Below, piece after piece: positions 49,100 through 58,976 of a stretch of 64,000 nucleotides of DNA; position 1 is the stretch's first letter, and each line of letters starts with the position of its first letter. Source of the DNA: Burkholderiaceae bacterium (lineage in GTDB: Bacteria > Pseudomonadota > Gammaproteobacteria > Burkholderiales > Burkholderiaceae_C). The position numbers and the translations under genes were made by a program. Under the pieces are notes generated by a model, which saw nothing but the letters and a program-made list of their open reading frames with translations, did no database searches and was not told the origin of the DNA. The stretch is from assembly GCA_024235995.1 (NCBI GenBank), contig JACKLI010000001.1, forward strand, positions 1,612,001 through 1,676,000, written 5' to 3'.

Positions 49100-52099
49100 A
49101 TGTTTCCCTTCAACCGCGACCCCAAAGACCCGCAAGCTGCCGCCGAGGCCCTCGCGCCCGCGCCCAAGGCGCCCGAGGCGCACCCGCTCGATGCGCTGAC
49201 CGGCGGCGTGTTCTCCGCCGCCACATCGGGCGAGCGCGCCCAGCGCGTGCGCGACTGGCTGGCCACCGAGCCCGCGCCCGAGCAGATGCAGGAGGTGTTC
49301 AAGGAGCTGTCGGCCAAGGACAAGGGCGCCGCCAAGGCGCTGCGCGAAAAACTCGACGAGCTGCGCCGCGCCAAGGGCCAGGACGCCGTGGCCGCCGAAT
49401 GGCAGGCCAAGGCCCAGGCCCTGCTGGAGGCCGCGCGCCTGAACATCGCCGACGCCCTGGCCTGGCAGCGCGACGCCGCCAAGGCCGGCGCGCCGCTGTC
49501 GCGCGAGCCGCTGGCCGGCCTGCGCACGCAGCTGGTCGAGCGCATCAAGGCCGTCGAGGACCTGCAGCAGCGCGTGATGGTGCAGCGCGAGGCCGCGGCC
49601 CTGCTGGCGCAGCGCATCGAGCTGCGGTCCACCAAGCCCTGGGCCGAGGCGCAGCAGCAGCAGGACGCGCTGCAGGCCGACGTGGCGCACTGGCAGGACC
49701 AGGCCGCCGCGCTGCAGGCCGACGGCCAGTGGCCCAGCGTGGACGTGCGCTTTCCGCCCCAGCTGGAGGCCGCGCAAAGCCAGCTGAACGCGGTGTGGAA
49801 CGCCTTCGTGCCCGCCCTGGCGCAGGCCGTGGCCGCCGCGCAGGATGCCGCCGCGCCGCTGCCGCCCGTGCCCCTGTGGGCCGACGAGCTGCGCGCCGCG
49901 CGCGGCGAGGCGCCGGCGGCCGAGGCGGCGGCGCCCGCGCCGGCCAAGCCGCGCATCGACCCCGAGCAGCGCGCCGCCGCGACCAAGGCCGTCGAGGCCG
50001 GCGTGATGCTGCTGGAGCAGGCCGTGGCCGCCGGCCACAGCAAGAACATGAACAGCGCCACCCAGGCGCTGCGCCAGTCGCTCAAGACCAACGGCCGCCT
50101 GATCGACGAGGCGCTGGAGGCGCGCGTGCACGCCGCGCTGGTCTCCGCCGGCGAGCTGGGCGGCTGGCAGCGCTGGAGCGCCGACAAGGCGCGCGAGCAG
50201 CTGGTGGCGCGCGCCGAGGCCCTGCTGGTGCCGCGCAAGCCGCGGCGCGAGGCGGCGCCGGGCGATGCCGCCCCCGCAGCCGCTGCTGCGGCCGAAAGTC
50301 CTGCGGCCGCGCCCGCCGAGGCAGCCGAGGCGCCCGTCGCCGAGGTACCGGCCGACACTGCGGCCGCGGCCGAAGCTTCCGCTCCGGCTGCCGCGGAGCC
50401 GGTCGCTGCCGACGCCGCCCCGTCGACGGCCGAGCCCTCCGCCGCGCCCGACCAGGAAGCGGCAGCGGCCACGCCCGCCGCCGCCCAACCCGCCGAGGAA
50501 CTCGTCCCCGCCATGGGCGGGCGCAAGCTGCAGGAGGCCATCCGCAAGCTGCGCGAGGAGTGGAAGACCGCCGACCAGGGCGGCCCGCCCAACCACGCGC
50601 TGTGGAAGCGCTTTGACCGCGCCTGCAACGCCGCGCACAAGTTCGTCGACGCCTGGCTGGATCAGGTGCGCGCCGAGTCGGCCCAGCACAAGGCGCAGCG
50701 CCAGGCCCTGATCGACGAGGTCAAGGCCTGGGGCGCCGCGCAGCAGGCCGGCGCCAGCGCCGACTGGAAGGCCATGGGCCGCCAGATCCACCAGTTTTCC
50801 GAGCGCTGGCGCAACGCCGGCCATCTGGCCGAGAAGGCTTACACCGAGCTGCAGGCGCAGTGGAAGGCCGCCATCCACCAGGCCGCCGCGCCGCTGGAGG
50901 CCGAGCAGAAGGCCAGCACCGCGCGCCGCCAGGCACTGATTGCCGAGGCCGAGCAGCTGGGCGCCGCGCCGCAGCTGCGCATCGACGCCGTGCGCGCGCT
51001 GCAGCAGCGCTGGCAGGCCGAGGCGCAGGCCGTGCCGCTGGAGCGCCGCCACGAGCAGAAGCTGTGGGACGCCTTCCGCAAGCCCATCGACGAGGCCTTC
51101 AACCGCAAGAGCGCCGAGCGCGAGCAGCAGCAGGCCGCCATGAGCGCGCACGACCGCGCCGTGCTCGACGCCGCCAAGGCGCTCGAGGCGGCCAACGCCA
51201 GCGGCGACGCGCAGCGCATCCGCGCCGCCATGGCGCAGCTGGAGGCCGCCACGCGCGGCCAGTTGGCCGCCGCGCAAAAATCCGAAGCCAATCAGGCTGC
51301 AGCCGGCGCCGATCAAGCCGAGCAAGCTACCGATAACGCAGCAAGCGAAGCACCCGCCGCGCCCGCCGAAGGTGCCGACGGCGATGCGCCCGCCGCCGCA
51401 CCGGCCGCGCCGCCCAAGCCCGCCAAGCCGCTGATCGCCATGCGCGGCGACGACCGCCCCGGCGCCAAAAAGGCCGAGCCGCCCGCGGCCCGTGGCCGCT
51501 TCGGCGACCGGCCCGGCGCCCGCCCGGGTGGACGCGATGGAGGCCGCGACGGTGGACGCTTTGGCGATCGCCGCGAGGGTGGGCGTGACGGCGGCCGCTT
51601 CGGCGACCGCGCGCCGCGCGAAGACCGCGGCCCCCGCCTGGGCGACGCCGCCTTCCGCGCCCAGCGCGACGCGGTCGACAACGCCCAGGCCCAGCTGCGC
51701 AAGCTGGCCGCGCAGGCCCATGGCGAGGCGCTGACGCAGCTGCTGGGCGCCTGGCAGCAGCGCCAGCCCGATCAGGTGCCCAGCGCGCAGGAGCTGGGCC
51801 GCGCCGTCAGTGCCAGCGTGCGCAGCGCCTGGACCCAGGCCGTGGGCAGTGGCGCGGGCGACACCGGCAAGGCGGGCGAGGCCCTGCTGCGCCTGGAGAT
51901 GGCCGCCGAGGTGCCCACCCCGGCCGACCAGCTGGCCGCGCGCCGCGCGCTGCAGCTGCAGCTGCTGACGCGCCGCAACGACCCGGCCCCCGCCGAAACC
52001 TGGGTGCAGGACACCGCCACCGTGCTGGCCAGCGCGCACGACGAAGCGCAGGCCCGGCGGCTGCAAAACGCGCTCAAGGCGCTGCTGCGCAAGGGCTGA
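49100..52099 (+). CDS. DUF349-domain protein
   Basis: The 999-residue protein is dominated by DUF349 repeats, helical units with patterns such as REEWKTADQGGPPNHALWKR followed by FDRACN (about 478-510) and similar ones at about 555-680. A Pro/Ala-rich linker (about 385-470) interrupts them. At about 797-845 is a basic RGG-like region with four RFGDR units. DUF349 proteins are cytoplasmic and possibly involved in stress-linked RNA or ribosome binding, which is unproven. The ATG (MFPFNRDPK) is the typical family start. The gene follows the DUF748 gene and ends at a strong terminator. A repeat copy lies in frame at 51275-51338. Confidence 0.82.
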   Translation: MFPFNRDPKDPQAAAEALAPAPKAPEAHPLDALTGGVFSAATSGERAQRVRDWLATEPAPEQMQEVFKELSAKDKGAAKALREKLDELRRAKGQDAVAAEWQAKAQALLEAARLNIADALAWQRDAAKAGAPLSREPLAGLRTQLVERIKAVEDLQQRVMVQREAAALLAQRIELRSTKPWAEAQQQQDALQADVAHWQDQAAALQADGQWPSVDVRFPPQLEAAQSQLNAVWNAFVPALAQAVAAAQDAAAPLPPVPLWADELRAARGEAPAAEAAAPAPAKPRIDPEQRAAATKAVEAGVMLLEQAVAAGHSKNMNSATQALRQSLKTNGRLIDEALEARVHAALVSAGELGGWQRWSADKAREQLVARAEALLVPRKPRREAAPGDAAPAAAAAAESPAAAPAEAAEAPVAEVPADTAAAAEASAPAAAEPVAADAAPSTAEPSAAPDQEAAAATPAAAQPAEELVPAMGGRKLQEAIRKLREEWKTADQGGPPNHALWKRFDRACNAAHKFVDAWLDQVRAESAQHKAQRQALIDEVKAWGAAQQAGASADWKAMGRQIHQFSERWRNAGHLAEKAYTELQAQWKAAIHQAAAPLEAEQKASTARRQALIAEAEQLGAAPQLRIDAVRALQQRWQAEAQAVPLERRHEQKLWDAFRKPIDEAFNRKSAEREQQQAAMSAHDRAVLDAAKALEAANASGDAQRIRAAMAQLEAATRGQLAAAQKSEANQAAAGADQAEQATDNAASEAPAAPAEGADGDAPAAAPAAPPKPAKPLIAMRGDDRPGAKKAEPPAARGRFGDRPGARPGGRDGGRDGGRFGDRREGGRDGGRFGDRAPREDRGPRLGDAAFRAQRDAVDNAQAQLRKLAAQAHGEALTQLLGAWQQRQPDQVPSAQELGRAVSASVRSAWTQAVGSGAGDTGKAGEALLRLEMAAEVPTPADQLAARRALQLQLLTRRNDPAPAETWVQDTATVLASAHDEAQARRLQNALKALLRKG
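51275..51338 (+). repeat. AGCTATC-family repeat inside the DUF349 gene
   Basis: Reads AAAATCCGAAGCCAATCAGG, CAGCCGGCGCCGATCAAGCC and AGCAAGCTACCGATAAC, in frame, encoding the linker after the last DUF349 unit. Confidence 0.55.
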
Positions 52100-52131
52100 A
52101 GCCACCCGCCGCCGGTGTGCGGCGGGGCACG

Positions 52132-52170
52132 AAAAAACCCGCACGGCCACTCGGTCGTGCGGGTTTTTTT
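52132..52170. terminator. Bidirectional rho-independent terminator
   Basis: Stem CCCGCACG (52138-52145) and CGTGCGGG (52156-52163) with six A before and seven T after, so it can end the DUF349 transcript and also the tRNA-Leu transcript coming from the other side. Confidence 0.88.
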
Positions 52171-52173
52171 ATG

Positions 52174-52260
52174 TGGTGCCCGGAGCCGGAATCGAACCGG
52201 CACGGTGTTGCCACCGGCAGATTTTGAGTCTGCTGCGTCTACCGATTTCGCCACCCGGGC
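52174..52260 (-). tRNA. tRNA-Leu (anticodon CAA)
   Basis: 87 bases including the encoded CCA. Anticodon loop CTCAAAA on stem GCAGA/TCTGC gives CAA, reading UUG. A long variable arm marks it as a class II tRNA. The acceptor GCCCGGG pairs with TCCGGGC. A CATAAT box on the minus strand (52283-52288) may be its -10. Confidence 0.96.
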
Positions 52261-52302
52261 AGCGTGAGAACGCAAGCCAGAAATTATGGCACAGTGATGT
52301 CC

Positions 52303-53205
52303 ATGAATTACCCGACGATCGAAGACGCGGTGGGGCGTACGCCCCTGGTTCAGTTGCAGCGCATCGGGGCGGCGCAGCACGCGGCGCGGGGCACGGTGGT
52401 GCTGGCCAAGCTGGAGGGCAACAACCCCGCGGGCTCGGTCAAGGACCGCGCGGCGCTGTGGATGATTCGCGGCGCTGAGAAGCGCGGCGAGATCAAGCCG
52501 GGCGACACGCTGATCGAGGCCACCAGCGGCAACACCGGCATCGCGCTGGCGATGGCCGCCGCCGTGATGGGCTACCGCATGGTGCTGATCATGCCGGAGG
52601 ACTTGTCGGTCGAGCGCGCGCAGACCATGAAGGCCTATGGCGCCGAGCTGATCCTGACGCCGCGCTCGGGCGGCATGGAATACGCGCGCGACCTGGCCGA
52701 CAAGATGGTGGCGCAGGGCAAGGGCCGCGTGCTGGACCAGTTCGCCAACGCCGACAACCCGCTGGCGCACTACGAGAGCACCGGCCCCGAGCTGTGGGAG
52801 CAGACCGGCGGGCGCGTCACGCACTTCGTGTCGGCCATGGGCACCACCGGCACCATCATGGGCGTGGGGCGCTTTCTGAAGGAGAAGAACCCCGGGCTGC
52901 GCGTGATCGGCGCGCAACCGGCCGAGGGCGCGCGCATCCCCGGCATCCGCAAGTGGCCCGAGGCCTACCAGCCGCGCATCTACGACCCGGCTGGCGTGGA
53001 CGAGTGGGTGCCCGTGCTGCAGGACGACGCCGAGGAGATGGCGCGGCGCATGGCGCGCGAGGAGGGCATCTTCGGCGGCATCTCCTCGGGCGGCGCGGCC
53101 TGGGTGGCGCAGCAGGTGGCGGCGCGCGAGGCCGACGCGACCATCGTCTTCGTGGTGTGCGACCGTGGCGACCGCTATCTGTCGACCGGCGTGTTCCCCG
53201 CCTGA
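52303..53205 (+). CDS. cysM: Cysteine synthase B
   Basis: CysM makes cysteine (or S-sulfocysteine) from O-acetylserine and sulfide or thiosulfate. The 300-residue PLP enzyme has NYPTIEDAVGRTPLVQLQRI at the start, PLP Lys47 in NNPAGSVKDRAA, EATSGNTGIALAMAAA for PLP phosphate and GTTGTIMGVGR. MNYPTIED is a typical CysM beginning; an ATG two codons earlier is possible. Downstream are a Nudix gene and tusA, another sulfur-handling gene, on the same strand. Confidence 0.94.
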   Translation: MNYPTIEDAVGRTPLVQLQRIGAAQHAARGTVVLAKLEGNNPAGSVKDRAALWMIRGAEKRGEIKPGDTLIEATSGNTGIALAMAAAVMGYRMVLIMPEDLSVERAQTMKAYGAELILTPRSGGMEYARDLADKMVAQGKGRVLDQFANADNPLAHYESTGPELWEQTGGRVTHFVSAMGTTGTIMGVGRFLKEKNPGLRVIGAQPAEGARIPGIRKWPEAYQPRIYDPAGVDEWVPVLQDDAEEMARRMAREEGIFGGISSGGAAWVAQQVAAREADATIVFVVCDRGDRYLSTGVFPA

Positions 53206-53207
53206 TT

Positions 53208-53260
53208 CAAGAACAATCGGCCCGCACGGACTGTGCGCGGCCAGCTATCAAAACAAGATC
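53208..53260 (+). repeat. AGCTATC-family repeat in the leader of the Nudix gene
   Basis: Reads CAAGAACAATCGGCCCGCAC, then GACTGTGCGCGGCCAGCTAT and CAAAACAAGATC. It ends just three bases before the Nudix ATG and so forms its leader. Confidence 0.7.
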
Positions 53261-53263
53261 ATC

Positions 53264-53812
53264 ATGTCGGCTTTCCGGTTTTGCCCCAGCTGCGCCACGC
53301 CGCTGGAATGGATCGTGCAGGACGAGGACAGCGGCCCCAAGGAGCGGCTGCGCTGCCCGGCCTGCGGCTACACGCACTGGAACAACCCCACGCCGGTGCT
53401 GGCGGCCATCGTCGAGTACCGCGGCCAGGTGCTGCTGGCGCGCAACGCCGCCTGGCCGGCCAAAATGTTTGCGCTGATCACCGGCTTCATGGAGGCCGGC
53501 GAGACGCCGCAGGAGGGCATCGCGCGCGAGGTCAAGGAAGAGACCAACCTCGACGTGCAGTCGCTGGCTCTGGTGGGCGTGTACGACTTCCAGCGCATGA
53601 ACCAGGTCATCATCGCCTTTCACGCCGCCTGCGAGGGCGAGGTGCGGCTGTCGCCCGAGCTGGTGGACTGGCGCCTGTACGACCTGCCGGATCTGAAGTG
53701 CTGGCCCGCCGGCACCGGCTACGCGCTGGCCGACTGGCTGCGCACGCGCGGGCACGAGCCGGTGTTCTTCACGCCCGAGGAGAACGCCGAGCGGCGCCGC
53801 GGCCTCGATTGA
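53264..53812 (+). CDS. Nudix hydrolase with zinc-ribbon N-terminus
   Basis: The 182-residue protein has a zinc ribbon (CPSC 7-10, CPAC 31-34) and a Nudix domain with the full box GFMEAGETPQEGIAREVKEE (74-93), followed by TNL. The zinc ribbon plus Nudix arrangement resembles NudC-type (NADH pyrophosphatase, RNA decapping) proteins, but it lacks the N-terminal NudC domain, and is nearer to the short NUDIX family often found in betaproteobacteria. It hydrolyses nucleoside diphosphates linked to other groups; the real substrate is unknown. The ribosome-binding site would come from the repeat and is weak. Confidence 0.87.
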   Translation: MSAFRFCPSCATPLEWIVQDEDSGPKERLRCPACGYTHWNNPTPVLAAIVEYRGQVLLARNAAWPAKMFALITGFMEAGETPQEGIAREVKEETNLDVQSLALVGVYDFQRMNQVIIAFHAACEGEVRLSPELVDWRLYDLPDLKCWPAGTGYALADWLRTRGHEPVFFTPEENAERRRGLD

Positions 53813-53826
53813 CTTACGATCGGCCG

Positions 53827-54054
53827 ATGGACATCACGAAGGAAGTCGATGCGCGCGGGCTGAACTGCCCGCTGCCCATCCTGAAGGCCAAGAAGGCCTT
53901 GTCGGAATTGACCAGCGGCCAGCTGCTGCGGGTGCTCAGCACCGACCCCGGCTCGGTGCGCGACTTTCAGGCCTTTGCCCGGCAGACGGGCAACGAGCTG
54001 GTCGAGCAACAGAGCACTCAGGATCAGTTCGTGCACGTGCTGCGGCGGCGCTGA
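53827..54054 (+). CDS. tusA: Sulfurtransferase TusA family
   Basis: The 75-residue protein carries the family motif DARGLNCPLPILKAKKAL with the sulfur-accepting Cys14 and the CPxP sequence. TusA passes persulfide sulfur for tRNA 2-thiouridine and other thio-cofactors. It starts 14 bases after the Nudix stop and lies near cysM, so a small sulfur-related group is plausible. The YeeE-type transporter later in the window is a known partner of TusA-like proteins in other bacteria but is not adjacent here. Confidence 0.93.
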   Translation: MDITKEVDARGLNCPLPILKAKKALSELTSGQLLRVLSTDPGSVRDFQAFARQTGNELVEQQSTQDQFVHVLRRR

Positions 54055-54058
54055 ACGG

Positions 54059-54946
<888 letters not shown>

Positions 54947-55038
54947 GGCTGCGGCAGAATGTTACATTTTCGCCCCAGCGTCTTCGGGACTGGCCTGCGC
55001 GGCCGGCCCCCGGAGCAGGGAGAACAAGGGGAACAAGC

Positions 55039-56007
55039 GTGGAGATATTGCTGCTGGAGAACCTGGCTGCCGATGCCCGCCAATGGCTGGCGGCACGGCA
55101 TCAGGTCGATTATCGGCCAGAGCTGGCGCTGGACGCCGCGGCGCTGCGCGCCCACCTGTACAAGACCGAGGCGCTGGTGGTGCCGCCCTGGCTGCGCGTG
55201 GGCGCTCCGCTGCTGGACTTCGCGCCGCGCCTGGTGGCGCTGGGGCGCATCCACGAGGGCGGCGACAACCTCGACTTCGAGGCCTGCCAGCGCCGCGGCA
55301 TTCGCGTCATCCAGGCCATCAGCGCCACCGCGCGCGCGACGGCCGAGTTTCTGCTGACGGGCCTGCTGACGCTGTTTCGCTCGGGTGGCAACCTGAGCGT
55401 GGGCGGCAGCGCCGGCGTGCCGCAGTCGCCCGGACGCGAGATCAACGACAGCGTGATCGGCCTGTTCGGCATGTCGGCGCCGGCGCAGATGCTGGCGCCC
55501 ATGCTGGTGGCGCTGGGCGCGCGCGTGCTGGGCTACGACCCGGCCCTGCACCGCAGCGCCGAGCTGTGGACGCGCCTGGGCGTGCAGCCGCTGTCGCTGG
55601 CCGAGATGCTGCAGGCGGCCGACGCGGTGTCGATGCAGACGGTGTACGCCTCGCGCTACCGCGGTCTGGTGGGCGAGCGCGTGCTGCAGTCGTGCAAGCC
55701 GGGGCAGCTGTGGGTCAGCGCCAGCCGTGCGGCGCTGTTCGACCTGGACGCGCTGGCGCAGGCGCTGCGCACGGGGCGCATGGCCGCCTGCTGGCTGGAC
55801 AGCGACGACGAGGTGCTGGCGCAGCCCGGCCAGCCGTTGCAGGGGCTGCCCACGGTGCGCATCACGCCGCGCCTGGCGCCGCGCACGCACGAGTCCTACC
55901 TGCGCGGCAGCTGGTACCTGGCCGACCGCCTGCACCAGACGCTGGAGTTCAGCGCCCAGCACGGTGGCTGGCGCGGGCCGGAGTCCGCGCCGATGGCGCT
56001 CGGCTGA
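55039..56007 (+). CDS. Degenerate D-2-hydroxyacid dehydrogenase-like protein
   Basis: The 322-residue protein shares the fold of D-2-hydroxyacid dehydrogenases (SerA/LdhA type): an N-terminal domain with VVPPWLRVGAPLLD, a NAD-domain beginning SVIGLFGMSAPAQMLAPMLV, and the conserved-looking LWVSASRAALFDLDALAQAL. But the dinucleotide motif ends in Ala where Gly is usual, and the catalytic His position reads TPRLAPRTHES instead of TPHxGGxT. So it may bind a cofactor but is unlikely to be an ordinary dehydrogenase. Start is GTG at 55039. It lies between galU and valS. Confidence 0.7.
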   Translation: MEILLLENLAADARQWLAARHQVDYRPELALDAAALRAHLYKTEALVVPPWLRVGAPLLDFAPRLVALGRIHEGGDNLDFEACQRRGIRVIQAISATARATAEFLLTGLLTLFRSGGNLSVGGSAGVPQSPGREINDSVIGLFGMSAPAQMLAPMLVALGARVLGYDPALHRSAELWTRLGVQPLSLAEMLQAADAVSMQTVYASRYRGLVGERVLQSCKPGQLWVSASRAALFDLDALAQALRTGRMAACWLDSDDEVLAQPGQPLQGLPTVRITPRLAPRTHESYLRGSWYLADRLHQTLEFSAQHGGWRGPESAPMALG

Positions 56008-56015
56008 TCGCCTTC

Positions 56016-58976
56016 TCAGCCCAGGCGTGCCAGCTGGGCCTGGATTTTCTCCAGCGCCGCGCCGAAGTCGGCCACGCGCTTTTGCTCCTGCTCGATCACC
56101 GCCGGCGGCGCCTTGGCGGTGAAGGCGGCGTTGCCCAGCTTGCCCTGGGCCTTGGCCAGCTCGCCCTGCAGGCGCGCGGCTTCCTTGGCCAGTCGGGCCT
56201 TCTCGGCCGCCACGTCCACCTGCATGAACAGGGCCAGGCGCGCGTCGCCCACCACGGCGGTGGGGGCGGCCTGGGCGGCGTCCGCCCACTCGGCCTCGCT
56301 GGCAAACACCTTCACCTCGGCCAGCTTGGCCAGGGCCTGCAGCGCGCCGGCGTGCTGCTCGATGAAGGCCGCGTCGCCCAGCGCGAACAGCGGCAGGCGC
56401 TGCGCGGGCGAGACGCCCATCTCGCCGCGCAGGTTGCGGCAGGCGTCGACCAGGGCCTTCAGGTGCGCCATCTGCGCCTCGGCGGCTTCGTCGATGTTGG
56501 CGGCCTGCGCTTCGGGGTAGGGCGCCACGGCGATGCTGGCGCCGCTCTTGCCCGCCACGGGCGCCACGGCCTGCCAAAGCGCCTCGGTCACGAAGGGGAT
56601 GATGGGGTGGGCCAGGCGCAGGATGGCCTCCAGCACGCGCACCAGGGTGCGGCGCGTGGCGCGCTGCTGGGCGGGCGAGCCGGCCTGGATCTGCACCTTG
56701 GCGATCTCCAGATACCAGTCGCAGAACTCGTTCCACACGAAGTCATAGATCGTGCCCGCCACCGTGTCCAGCCGGTAGTCGGCAAAGCCCTTGGCGACCG
56801 CGGCCTCGGCCTTTTGCAGCAGGCTGACGATCCAGCGGTCGGCCGCGCTGCGCTCGACGGCGCTGTCGCCTTCCACCCCGCAGTCGTAGTCCTCGCAATT
56901 CATGAGCACGAAGCGCGAAGCGTTCCACAGCTTGTTGCAGAAGTTGCGGTAACCCTCGCAGCGCTTGCTGTCGAAGTTGACGGTGCGCCCCAGCGTGGCC
57001 ATGGCGGCGAAGGTGAAGCGCAGCGCGTCGGCGCCGTAGCCGGGGATGCCGTCCGGGAATTCCTTCTTGGTGTTCTCGCGCACCTTGGGTGCCGTCTCGG
57101 GCTTGCGCAGGCCGGTGGTGCGCTTGTCCAGCAGGGGCTCCAGCGCGATGCCGTCGATCAGGTCCACCGGGTCGAGCACGTTGCCTTCGCTCTTGCTCAT
57201 CTTCTTGCCATGCGCGTCCAGCACCAGGCCGTGGATGTACACGTCGCGGAACGGCACCTGGCCGGTGAAGTGCGTGGTCATCATGATCATCCGGGCGACC
57301 CAGAAGAAGATGATGTCGTGGCCGGTGACCAGCACGCTGCTGGGCAGGTAGAGCGCGAGGTCTTCGGTTTTTTCTGGCCAGCCCAAGGTGGAGAAGGGCA
57401 CCAAGGCCGAGGAATACCAGGTGTCCAGTACGTCCTCGTCGCGGGTCAGCGTGCCGGTGTAGCCGGCTTTTTCGGCCCTGGCCCGGGCCTCGTCTTCGCT
57501 GCGTGCTACAAAAACAGAACCATCGCTGCCGTACCACGCCGGGATCTGGTGGCCCCACCACAGCTGGCGCGAGATGCACCAGTCCTGGATGTTGTTCATC
57601 CACTGGTTGTAGGTGTTGACCCACTGCTCGGGCACGAAGCGCACCTGGCCCGACTGCACGGCGTCGATGGCTTTTTGCGCGATGCTTTTGCCGGTTTCAT
57701 CCGCCTTGCTCATGGCGACAAACCATTGGTCCGTGAGCATGGGCTCGATGATCTGGCCGGTGCGGGCGCAGCGCGGCACCATCAGCTTGTGCTTCTTGGT
57801 CTCCACCAGCAGGCCCTGCGCCTGCAGGTCGGCCACGATGGCCTTGCGGGCGGCAAAGCGATCTAACCCACGATAGGATTCGGGAATCCTATTTTGGCCG
57901 CGAAAATTAGCATTATCTAAAGCACCGAAAAATCTTGTTTCTCCGGCTGATATCTTGCGGCGTAACTCCTGTCGATCCGCTGCGTGCTCGCCGATGGGGT
58001 GCGACACGATACTTCCGTCAAGATCTATTACGGTGATCATCGGCAGCCCGTGGCGCTGGCCCACGGCGTAGTCGTTGGCGTCGTGCGCGGGCGTGACCTT
58101 GACCACGCCGGTGCCGAAGTCCTTGTCCACGTAGTCGTCGGCAATCACCGGGATGGCGCGGCCCACCAGCGGCAGCGTGACCTGCTGGCCGATGAAGCGC
58201 CGGTAGCGCTCGTCCTCGGGGTGCACCATCAGCGCCACGTCGCCCAGCATGGTCTCGGGGCGGGTGGTGGCCACCACCAGCTTCTCGCCGCTGCCGTCCG
58301 CCAGGGGGTAGGCGATGTGCCACAGAAAACCGTCTTCCTCGGTGCTTTCCACCTCCAGGTCGCTCACGGCGCTTTTCAGCTCGGGGTCCCAGTTGACCAG
58401 GCGCTTGCCGCGGTAGATCAGGCCCTGCTCGTGCAGGGTGACGAAGGTCTCGGTGACCACCCTGGACAGCCTGTCGTCCATGGTGAAGTACTCGCGGCTC
58501 CAGTCCACGCTGTCGCCCATGCGGCGCATCTGCTGCGTGATGGTGGCGCCCGACGTTGCTTTCCACTCCCACACGCGGGCGACGAAGTTCTTGCGGCCCA
58601 GCTCGTGCCGGCTCTGGCCCTGGGCCTGCAGCTGGCGCTCGACCACGATCTGCGTGGCGATGCCGGCGTGGTCGGTGCCCGGAATCCACGCCGTGTTGAA
58701 GCCGCGCATACGGTGGTAGCGCGTCAGGCTGTCCATGATCGTCTGGTTGAACGCATGGCCCATGTGCAGCGTGCCGGTGACGTTGGGCGGCGGCAGTTGC
58801 ACGGCAAAGTTGTGGCCGGCGGCCGCGGCTTCGGCGTTGGCCTGGCCGGTGCCGCGCCAGCCCGCGCGCCCCAGTCCGGCCTGCTCCCATGCGGGGCCCC
58901 AGTGCGCTTCGACGGTGGCCGGGTCAAAGGATTTGGACAGCGCCGCCAGGCGCGCTTGGGTGGGTTGGTCAGGCAT
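56016..58976 (-). CDS. valS: Valine-tRNA ligase with an AT-rich internal patch
   Basis: ValS charges tRNA-Val. The 986-residue class I synthetase has HMGH (71-74), the editing domain (about 220-430), KMSKS (about 592-596) and a C-terminal coiled coil with LAKEAARLQGELAKAQGKLG. It is complete. The stretch coding residues about 314-370 (57866-58035) is strikingly AT-rich for this genome and uses codons that are otherwise rare here (TTA, ATA, AGA, AGG, GTA), although the protein stays conserved (ETRFFGALDNANFRGQNRIP). That suggests recombination with DNA from another bacterium. The gene is on its own transcription unit. Confidence 0.95.
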   Translation of the reverse strand: MPDQPTQARLAALSKSFDPATVEAHWGPAWEQAGLGRAGWRGTGQANAEAAAAGHNFAVQLPPPNVTGTLHMGHAFNQTIMDSLTRYHRMRGFNTAWIPGTDHAGIATQIVVERQLQAQGQSRHELGRKNFVARVWEWKATSGATITQQMRRMGDSVDWSREYFTMDDRLSRVVTETFVTLHEQGLIYRGKRLVNWDPELKSAVSDLEVESTEEDGFLWHIAYPLADGSGEKLVVATTRPETMLGDVALMVHPEDERYRRFIGQQVTLPLVGRAIPVIADDYVDKDFGTGVVKVTPAHDANDYAVGQRHGLPMITVIDLDGSIVSHPIGEHAADRQELRRKISAGETRFFGALDNANFRGQNRIPESYRGLDRFAARKAIVADLQAQGLLVETKKHKLMVPRCARTGQIIEPMLTDQWFVAMSKADETGKSIAQKAIDAVQSGQVRFVPEQWVNTYNQWMNNIQDWCISRQLWWGHQIPAWYGSDGSVFVARSEDEARARAEKAGYTGTLTRDEDVLDTWYSSALVPFSTLGWPEKTEDLALYLPSSVLVTGHDIIFFWVARMIMMTTHFTGQVPFRDVYIHGLVLDAHGKKMSKSEGNVLDPVDLIDGIALEPLLDKRTTGLRKPETAPKVRENTKKEFPDGIPGYGADALRFTFAAMATLGRTVNFDSKRCEGYRNFCNKLWNASRFVLMNCEDYDCGVEGDSAVERSAADRWIVSLLQKAEAAVAKGFADYRLDTVAGTIYDFVWNEFCDWYLEIAKVQIQAGSPAQQRATRRTLVRVLEAILRLAHPIIPFVTEALWQAVAPVAGKSGASIAVAPYPEAQAANIDEAAEAQMAHLKALVDACRNLRGEMGVSPAQRLPLFALGDAAFIEQHAGALQALAKLAEVKVFASEAEWADAAQAAPTAVVGDARLALFMQVDVAAEKARLAKEAARLQGELAKAQGKLGNAAFTAKAPPAVIEQEQKRVADFGAALEKIQAQLARLG
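57866..58035 (-). other. AT-rich, atypical-codon segment inside valS
   Basis: About 57 codons include three TTA, two ATA, AGA, AGG and GTA, all nearly absent elsewhere in the window. A perfect dyad ATAGGATTC-GG-GAATCCTAT lies at 57873-57892, which I regard as chance within coding sequence. Edges are approximate. Confidence 0.65.

Noticed and set aside
49085..52150. A 1021-codon minus-strand open frame over the DUF349 gene
   Set aside because: The sense strand encodes a known family with correct motifs and a terminator. The antisense frame is Gly/Leu/Arg-rich with no motif.
57873..57892. The perfect dyad in valS as an operator
   Set aside because: It lies in the middle of a conserved coding region and follows from the codons for the conserved residues IPESY. 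No promoter is near.
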